Assembly: GCA_051745305.1 (NCBI GenBank)
Contig: JBNJDY010000027.1
Location: forward strand, 1 to 18,903
Length of the DNA: 18,903 nt
Direction: 5' to 3'
Origin: Saliniplasma sp051745305
GTDB taxonomy: Archaea; Thermoplasmatota; Thermoplasmata; Halarchaeoplasmatales; Halarchaeoplasmataceae
Numbering within the stretch: the first letter of the stretch is position 1; every line of letters begins with the position of its first letter. The notes under the pieces were generated by a model that saw nothing but the letters and a program-made list of their open reading frames with translations, made no database searches and was not told where the DNA came from. Position numbers and translations under genes: made by a program. Shown piece by piece: positions 14,145 through 18,903 of this stretch.

Positions 14145-15215
14145 ATGAACATCAAAGATTTTGAGCTCGAAAGATGGTTCGCTAGATACGAACATGAAGC
14201 TGAGATCATGCTAGCAGAGAGCGGCATCAGAAGTTTGGATGCGAATAGATTTGATTTGAACGTTGGTGAAATGGGATACGTCATACCGACCAACGGTGAC
14301 CCGGAGTTTAGGGATGAAATCGCCGATAGGTACGGAAGAAATAAAGAGGAAATATTGTTCACCTGTGGAACCCAGGAAGCTAATTTCCTAGTATTTATTT
14401 CATTGCTCGATAAAGGGGGCCATGCAGTGGTGGTGACTCCTACTTATCAGGCTCTTCATTCTGTACCGGAGGCCTTTGGGAACGTTACTAGAGTTCCATT
14501 GGATCCTCCAGATTGGAAGTTATCTGTGGAGAAGGTCAAAGAAGCAGTGAACGAAAGAACGAAGCTGATCGTTCTGAACAATCCAAATAACCCGACTGGA
14601 AGGTATCACTCATTTGAAAAGGTGAAAGCACTTCTAGATATCGCCGAAGATGTGGACGCTTATCTGCTCTGTGACGAAGTCTATAGATTATTGGTTGAAG
14701 ATCCACTACCTCCCGTGGCTAAGATAAGTGATAGGGGAATAAGTACGACCAGTTTGACCAAAGCCTATGGTATCGCCGGAGCTAGATTCGGGTGGGTTTG
14801 TGGTCCAAAGGAAGTAGTAGATAAGACTTGGGTTTGGAAGGATTACACAACTATATCCCCTACCAAAATAGGGCAGCATATAGCAAAACAGGCTTTAGGA
14901 GATATGGAAGATGAAATACTTCGAGAAAATCGAGAGTTGGCTGAAAAGAACAGAGAGATAGTTCAAGAATTTATTGATAGAAACGGTCTTGGCTGGTACA
15001 GGCCATTTGGTGTAAACGGATTTATAACCATTCCAGACAACTTTAGCAGTTCTGTAGATTTCTGTAAAGGGTTTGTTAAGGAATATGGGGTGGTTTTAGC
15101 ACCAGGCGAAGTGTTCGGCTATGATGGATACTTCAGGATAGGATTCGGTTTACCCACAGCTGAACTCAAAGAGGGACTTTCGAGGTTGGAAAAATACATC
15201 TCCGATAAGGTATAA
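14145..15215 (+). CDS. PLP-dependent class I/II aminotransferase
   Basis: This fold-type I aminotransferase has 356 residues from the ATG at 14145. The open frame extends back to 14013 but overlaps the MoaD-like gene and gives a non-conserved N-terminus. Motifs are NNPNNPTGR (145-153, N149 contacting the cofactor) and CDEVYR (176-181, with D177 and Y180). The PLP lysine is K206 in SLTKAYGIAG, and the substrate-carboxylate Arg is R331 in YFRIGFG. Cofactor and carboxylate ligands are complete. The amino acid substrate is not readable. It lies downstream of the AOR and MoaD-like genes; transamination followed by decarboxylation would yield aldehydes for AOR, but that link is inference. Its stop codon overlaps the TATA box of the TetR gene. 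Confidence 0.92.
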   Translation: MNIKDFELERWFARYEHEAEIMLAESGIRSLDANRFDLNVGEMGYVIPTNGDPEFRDEIADRYGRNKEEILFTCGTQEANFLVFISLLDKGGHAVVVTPTYQALHSVPEAFGNVTRVPLDPPDWKLSVEKVKEAVNERTKLIVLNNPNNPTGRYHSFEKVKALLDIAEDVDAYLLCDEVYRLLVEDPLPPVAKISDRGISTTSLTKAYGIAGARFGWVCGPKEVVDKTWVWKDYTTISPTKIGQHIAKQALGDMEDEILRENRELAEKNREIVQEFIDRNGLGWYRPFGVNGFITIPDNFSSSVDFCKGFVKEYGVVLAPGEVFGYDGYFRIGFGLPTAELKEGLSRLEKYISDKV

Positions 15216-15218
15216 ATA
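15211..15218 (+). promoter_or_regulatory. TATA box of the tetR-ABC operon
   Basis: TATAAATA overlaps the TAA stop of the aminotransferase gene. It predicts a transcription start near 15240, inside the operator palindrome, and a leader of about 22 nt carrying AGGAG (15251-15255). Confidence 0.65.
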
Positions 15219-15234
15219 GTAAGAAAACAATTGT

Positions 15235-15251
15235 TGACTGACAGTCAGTCA
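15235..15251. promoter_or_regulatory. TetR-type operator palindrome
   Basis: TGACTGACAGTCAGTCA is a perfect inverted repeat of 8 bp arms around one central base. It covers the predicted transcription start and abuts the AGGAG ribosome binding site of the TetR gene. Size, symmetry and place are typical of an autorepressed TetR operator; binding is inferred, not shown. Confidence 0.8.
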
Positions 15252-15262
15252 GGAGCTATAGG

Positions 15263-15916
15263 ATGTCGGAGAGTGACAGGACTAAGAAAGAAGAACTAAT
15301 CGATGCAGCTGAAAGATTGTTCCATAAAGATGGGTATTCAGATACCTCTATAGACGACATCTGCGATGAAGTCGGAGTGGCTCATGGCTTATTTTATTAT
15401 TATTTTGACACCAAAGAGGAGATTATAGAGGCGATAACTGAAAGGATGATAGATGAGCTTGAAGAGAGGTTATCCGAGATCACTCATAAAGATCATCTTA
15501 GAGCTGATGAGAAATTCATTAGATTTATGACAACGGCATTTCAGAGGAAGAAAGACAAAGCATATCTAGTATCTTACTTCTCGGAAGACAAAGAACCAAA
15601 ACTGTATCAAAGGCTTTTCTATAAGACCGTCGAATTGACTGTGCCTTACTTGAGGGAAATAGTAGAACAGGGTATCGAAGAAGAGATATTTGACACAGAA
15701 TATCCTGAAGAGACTATGCGATTCTGGTTTTACGGTAGACTGTTTCTTATGGATGTCGATAGATTTGTGGGTAGAGAATTTTTAAAAGACATCAAGGCCG
15801 AAGCTTACATGCTTGAAAGGTTGTTAGGAGCTGAAACTCCGTTTATGACTGAATTTTATGAGAGATATGGAGATGAGATAATTGATTTCATCGATGAAGC
15901 TGAAGGAGATGGATAA
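15263..15916 (+). CDS. TetR/AcrR family transcriptional repressor
   Basis: This 217-residue protein has the N-terminal TetR DNA-binding domain: ELIDAAERLFHKDGYSDTSIDDICDEVGVAHGLFYYYFDTKEEII (11-55). The recognition helix lies around GVAHGLFYYYF. The rest is an all-helical ligand-binding and dimer domain without a recognised subfamily. The ATG at 15263 follows AGGAG by 7 nt. The palindrome at 15235-15251 sits on its own promoter, and the gene for the exporter ATPase starts one base after its stop codon. I infer that it represses itself and the exporter until an unknown ligand, probably a hydrophobic export substrate, is bound. Confidence 0.93.
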   Translation: MSESDRTKKEELIDAAERLFHKDGYSDTSIDDICDEVGVAHGLFYYYFDTKEEIIEAITERMIDELEERLSEITHKDHLRADEKFIRFMTTAFQRKKDKAYLVSYFSEDKEPKLYQRLFYKTVELTVPYLREIVEQGIEEEIFDTEYPEETMRFWFYGRLFLMDVDRFVGREFLKDIKAEAYMLERLLGAETPFMTEFYERYGDEIIDFIDEAEGDG

Positions 15917-15917
15917 G

Positions 15918-16820
15918 ATGAGAGAAGAACCTGTCCTTAAGATAAGAGGTCTCACAAAAAAGTATGGGAACGTAGTGGGTATAAAAGATCTAGATATAGA
16001 TGTTTACCCTGGAGAGATAATGGGATTTTTAGGGCCAAATGGAGCGGGGAAAACAACCACGATAAGATGTTGTCTCGGACTTTTACAAAAAAACGCTGGT
16101 GATGTGAAGATATTCGGTATGGATTCACAAGAAGACTCAATAGATATCCGAAAGAGGACAGGATATCTGCCGGGGGATTTTGGGATGTATGATGATCTCA
16201 AGGTCAAAATTATCCTGAAATACCTGCTTTCACAGAGTGATGTCTCAGATGATAGTAAGATGAGGGGGTTGGCTGATAGGTTAGAGCTTGATTTGAACAG
16301 GAAGTACGGTGATCTTTCAAAGGGTAATAAGCAAAAGGTCGGCCTGGTCCAGGCTTTCATGGCAGATCAGGATCTGATAATAATGGACGAGCCAACTTCT
16401 GGTCTAGATCCCTTGATGCAGCAGAAATGTTATGAACTTCTCAGAGAAGAGAAAGCCAAAGGAAAGACGATATTCATGTCCTCTCACATATTAGCCGAGG
16501 TAGAGGAAGTCTGTGATCGGGTAGCTATAATCAGGAACGCTAGATTACAGGTAGTAGAGGAGATAGAATCTTTGAAAGAAAAAATGGGTAAGAAGCTTGA
16601 AATCGAGTTCGAAAATCATGTAGATCCAGATCTGTTCGTTATGGAGGGGGTCGAGGATTTGGAGATGGACGGTCGGAATGCCACCATGATAGTGACAAGT
16701 AATCTAGATGAAGTGATCAAAAATATCTCAAGACAGAACGTCGTCAACATGTCCCTAGAAACTTTCAGTTTAGAGCAGTTATTCCTTACTTATTACTCAC
16801 GTGGGGGAAGAGGTGAATGA
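15918..16820 (+). CDS. ABC transporter ATP-binding protein (ABC-2 exporter type)
   Basis: The ATG at 15918, 9 nt after GGAG (15905-15908) and one base past the tetR stop, gives 300 residues; an ATG at 15909 is less well spaced. Nucleotide-binding motifs are complete: Walker A GPNGAGKTT (39-47), Q-loop region TGYLPGDFGMYDDL and Walker B DLIIMDEPTSGLD (152-164, D157 and E158). The H-loop is H190 (SSHILAE). The signature is LSKGNKQKV (133-141), a variant of LSGGQ common in CcmA/ABC-2 exporter ATPases. Residues from about 215 form a small C-terminal domain as in drug or lantibiotic exporters. It should pair with the two permeases behind it; the first overlaps its stop by ATGA. Confidence 0.94.
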   Translation: MREEPVLKIRGLTKKYGNVVGIKDLDIDVYPGEIMGFLGPNGAGKTTTIRCCLGLLQKNAGDVKIFGMDSQEDSIDIRKRTGYLPGDFGMYDDLKVKIILKYLLSQSDVSDDSKMRGLADRLELDLNRKYGDLSKGNKQKVGLVQAFMADQDLIIMDEPTSGLDPLMQQKCYELLREEKAKGKTIFMSSHILAEVEEVCDRVAIIRNARLQVVEEIESLKEKMGKKLEIEFENHVDPDLFVMEGVEDLEMDGRNATMIVTSNLDEVIKNISRQNVVNMSLETFSLEQLFLTYYSRGGRGE

Positions 16821-17896
16821 AGATAGGAAAAACGATGTTGATAGAGCTGAAAAATAGGTGGAAAGGTTTCCTAATCTTCATACTGGTCATAATTCTTTTA
16901 ACAGGAGGATTTATGCCAGCTTACCCCTCTTTCAGTGAGGCTTATGATGAGGGACTAGAGGGGGCCGAAAACGTTGATATCGATGTTATCGAAAATGAAG
17001 TAAATGTAACGATCAACCTATCATGGAGTGATATAGGGGGTGCAGAAAATTATACGCTGCTCATAGGCAGGAGTCCAAGTATGCTTGTTCCTCTTGATAA
17101 GATAGACGGAATAGAAAAAACATCATTCGATTACTCTTTACCTTTTGAAGATGGTGAGGTTCCAGAGAGATATTTTACGGTAGTAGCGGTAAGAGAAGGG
17201 GAAGAAGAGATCAGTAGGGAGTTGGTAGGCATGCAGACGAACTTCGAGAGGACGAGTCCTATAGAAGATATCTGGGGGATGGATTACGGAGATATAAAAG
17301 GTTTCATATCACTCCTCTGGAGCACCTGGTGGATGTTGTTGATAGCTGTCTATGCCGGGTACGTATCAGTGGATTTGATCAGCAAGGATTACGAAGAAAA
17401 CAGGTTGGACATGTTATTATCTAAAGCTGTTTCAAGAAGACATTATCTTTTGGAAAAGTTCTCTTTCATATCTCTTTTTATCTTATCTTTGATGGTGATG
17501 ATCGGAGCAGTACTGGTGGGCTCTGTTTATTCACTAGGAGAATTGGATACGGTATCTTCTTACAGGCTTATTCTTTCGTCATTGTTAGCCTGGCCCGTCT
17601 TTTTGGTGATCATAGCATTATCTATCTTAGCTGCTGTTTATCTAGAGAGTTCTAGAAAGGCGGTAGGAGCTTCATTCGTATTTATATTGGTACAATATGG
17701 AATAAACATGGTAGGAGATCTGTCAGAGTCTCTGGGATATCTAAATAAGTACACTATAATGAATTACTGGGATTATGAAGCAGCTTTATATGGAGAATCT
17801 ATCAGTATCTTCAATATAGGTTTTCTAGTAGCTCTTGCTACTATACTTATGGTCTCTGCATTGATCATATTCGAGAGGAAGGATATACCTGTTTGA
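16817..17896 (+). CDS. ABC-2 type permease with fibronectin-III-like ectodomain (first copy)
   Basis: This 359-residue membrane protein starts at an ATGA overlap with the ATPase gene. A first membrane helix (about 17-35) is followed by ~130 residues outside the membrane, then five more helices (about 166-185, 215-240, 250-275, 283-300, 333-352). The ectodomain (about 60-137) has a fibronectin-III-like beta pattern: INLSWSDIGGAENYTLLIGRS, then KTSFDYSLPF and ERYFTVVAVREGEEEIS. The cytoplasmic loop after helix 2 has KDYEENRLDMLLSKAVSR, a likely contact with the ATPase, as in ABC-2 permeases. The N-terminus is Lys/Arg-rich, so it is N-in. A binding or gating role for the ectodomain is inference; the exported substrate is unknown. 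Confidence 0.86.
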   Translation: MKIGKTMLIELKNRWKGFLIFILVIILLTGGFMPAYPSFSEAYDEGLEGAENVDIDVIENEVNVTINLSWSDIGGAENYTLLIGRSPSMLVPLDKIDGIEKTSFDYSLPFEDGEVPERYFTVVAVREGEEEISRELVGMQTNFERTSPIEDIWGMDYGDIKGFISLLWSTWWMLLIAVYAGYVSVDLISKDYEENRLDMLLSKAVSRRHYLLEKFSFISLFILSLMVMIGAVLVGSVYSLGELDTVSSYRLILSSLLAWPVFLVIIALSILAAVYLESSRKAVGASFVFILVQYGINMVGDLSESLGYLNKYTIMNYWDYEAALYGESISIFNIGFLVALATILMVSALIIFERKDIPV

Positions 17897-17905
17897 GGTG
17901 TAATA

Positions 17906-18903
17906 ATGGATTTTGAAACGATGAAGATGGAGTTTAAAAAGGGCTGGAAAGGTTATATCATATTCATACTCATAGTAATGCTAATATCCGCAGGTATGGC
18001 GCAACTCTATCCGTTTGTAAGCGAGGCCTTTGAAGAGGAGGGGCTAGGGTTGGACGAAGAAAAAGTCAGCTTAGAAGTCGATGATGACCTCTTGTATCTT
18101 TCATGGGAAAATATGGGGGCTGATGAGTATATCATTCTAGAGGATACAAGGTCAAATATGGCCACATCGTGGGAGGTCGGCAATACAACGGATAATAATA
18201 TAGCGATCCCGCGAAAAGATACAGAAAAGGAAAGATACTTTGGAGTGATCGCTGTAGTGGATGGTGAACAGATTCCCGTTGGGATAACTTCCAGCGTTGA
18301 GAAAAAATCTCAACTCGAGGAGATGATGGACACACCTTACTTCAGGATGTTCACTGCTGGAAGAGAAGATCTCCGCATGGATGAGATCGAAGGTTATCTC
18401 TCGGTAGAACTCTACAGCTGGTGGATCTTGCTAGTGGGAGTCTATCTGAGTTATCTGTCGGTCAAAAGCGTTACCGGGGATTACGAGAAAGGCCGGATGG
18501 ATATCATCTTCTCCACCCCTCTTTCCAGAATGGATTACCTTTTACAGAAATACGCGGCCCTTGGAGTATTTACCCTAATATTAGTTGGTCTTTCTGGTCT
18601 AGTTTTGACTCTTTCAGTGTATTCACTGGGTGGGGACATGATGTTCCGTACTTTCTTCGTTTCCATCTTGATATCCTGGCCGATGTTAATGGTCATAATC
18701 GCGATATCCATCTTATTTGCGGTCCTTTTCACAAATTCTCGAGGAGGTATAGGGGCGAGTTTTGCCGTTATACTTGTACAGTATGCTCTTTTCATGGCTG
18801 GATATATGCTGGAAAGTCTAGAGCCTATTCTTCCTTTAACCATATCTTATTACTGGGATTACAACGCCGTGCTCTTGGATGGAGTGGTGCATTATTGGCA
18901 TCT
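17906..18903 (+). CDS. ABC-2 type permease with fibronectin-III-like ectodomain (second copy, 3' end outside window)
   Basis: The frame opens at the ATG at 17906, 5 nt after GAGGTG and 9 nt past the first permease stop, and is still open at the window edge (332 codons). It is a paralogue of the first permease. It has the same N-in helix (KKGWKGYIIFILIVMLIS), an ectodomain (about 53-130: LLYLSWENMGADEYIILEDT, ERYFGVIAVVDGEQIP), then helices from about 168. The loop GDYEKGRMDIIFSTPLSR lines up with KDYEENRLDMLLSKAVSR of the first copy. NYWDYEAAL in the first copy corresponds to YYWDYNAVL here. The pair probably forms a heterodimeric channel driven by the single ATPase. The end of the protein is missing. 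Confidence 0.87.
   Translation, partial: MDFETMKMEFKKGWKGYIIFILIVMLISAGMAQLYPFVSEAFEEEGLGLDEEKVSLEVDDDLLYLSWENMGADEYIILEDTRSNMATSWEVGNTTDNNIAIPRKDTEKERYFGVIAVVDGEQIPVGITSSVEKKSQLEEMMDTPYFRMFTAGREDLRMDEIEGYLSVELYSWWILLVGVYLSYLSVKSVTGDYEKGRMDIIFSTPLSRMDYLLQKYAALGVFTLILVGLSGLVLTLSVYSLGGDMMFRTFFVSILISWPMLMVIIAISILFAVLFTNSRGGIGASFAVILVQYALFMAGYMLESLEPILPLTISYYWDYNAVLLDGVVHYWH

Noticed and set aside
1..18903. Mobile elements, CRISPR arrays, tRNA or rRNA genes
   Set aside because: No transposase or integrase, spaced direct repeats, or cloverleaf/rRNA-like sequence was recognised anywhere in the window.

Overview
This window looks like chromosome from an anaerobic euryarchaeon with roughly 40% G+C (judged by eye). 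Archaeal markers are an Orc1/Cdc6 replication initiator, a COG1395-type archaeal regulator, a FlaI/FlaJ-type secretion ATPase and platform pair, a freestanding AlaX editing enzyme and an aldehyde:ferredoxin oxidoreductase (AOR) with MoaD-like partners. Several genes have a TATA-like element about 25-30 nt before the ATG and no Shine-Dalgarno sequence (leaderless). Others have GGAG/GAGG-type sites, so both start modes are used. A Thermoplasmatota-like lineage is possible but cannot be settled from this sequence. I see no rRNA, tRNA, CRISPR array, insertion sequence or integration scar, and coding density is very high.

Layout. 1-4457 is read leftwards. It holds a two-gene operon (COG1395-type regulator, then a diverged TraB-like protein). 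After it come a coiled-coil/bactofilin-like/zinc-ribbon protein, orc1, and a membrane-anchored OB-fold protein cut by the window edge. 4458-4557 is a divergent promoter region. alaX (rightwards) converges on a SAM methyltransferase (leftwards) at 5272. A short divergent promoter then leads rightwards to a Bud32/RIO-like kinase homologue with altered catalytic motifs and a small membrane protein of the Sm_multidrug_ex type.

7471-11693 is a three-gene rightward cluster: a small eight-cysteine protein, a FlaI/TadA-type secretion ATPase and a tandem FlaJ/TadC-type platform protein. No pilin-like gene is visible. 11760-15215 holds an AOR-family tungsto-enzyme, a MoaD-like protein ending in GGG, a second MoaD-fold protein with no GG tail, and a PLP aminotransferase with its own leaderless promoter. 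Together they could serve 2-oxo acid or aldehyde metabolism; that link is inference.

15263-18903 is a TetR-regulated ABC exporter: regulator, ATPase, and two paralogous ABC-2 permeases. Each permease has a fibronectin-III-like domain between its first two membrane helices. A perfect 8+1+8 palindrome at the predicted regulator transcription start is a convincing autoregulatory operator.

The most distinctive points are the bactofilin-like zinc-ribbon protein beside orc1, the pilin-less cysteine-rich secretion cluster, the tail-altered second MoaD-like protein, the paired permease ectodomains and the kinase homologue with HGE/DFE in place of HGD/DFG.
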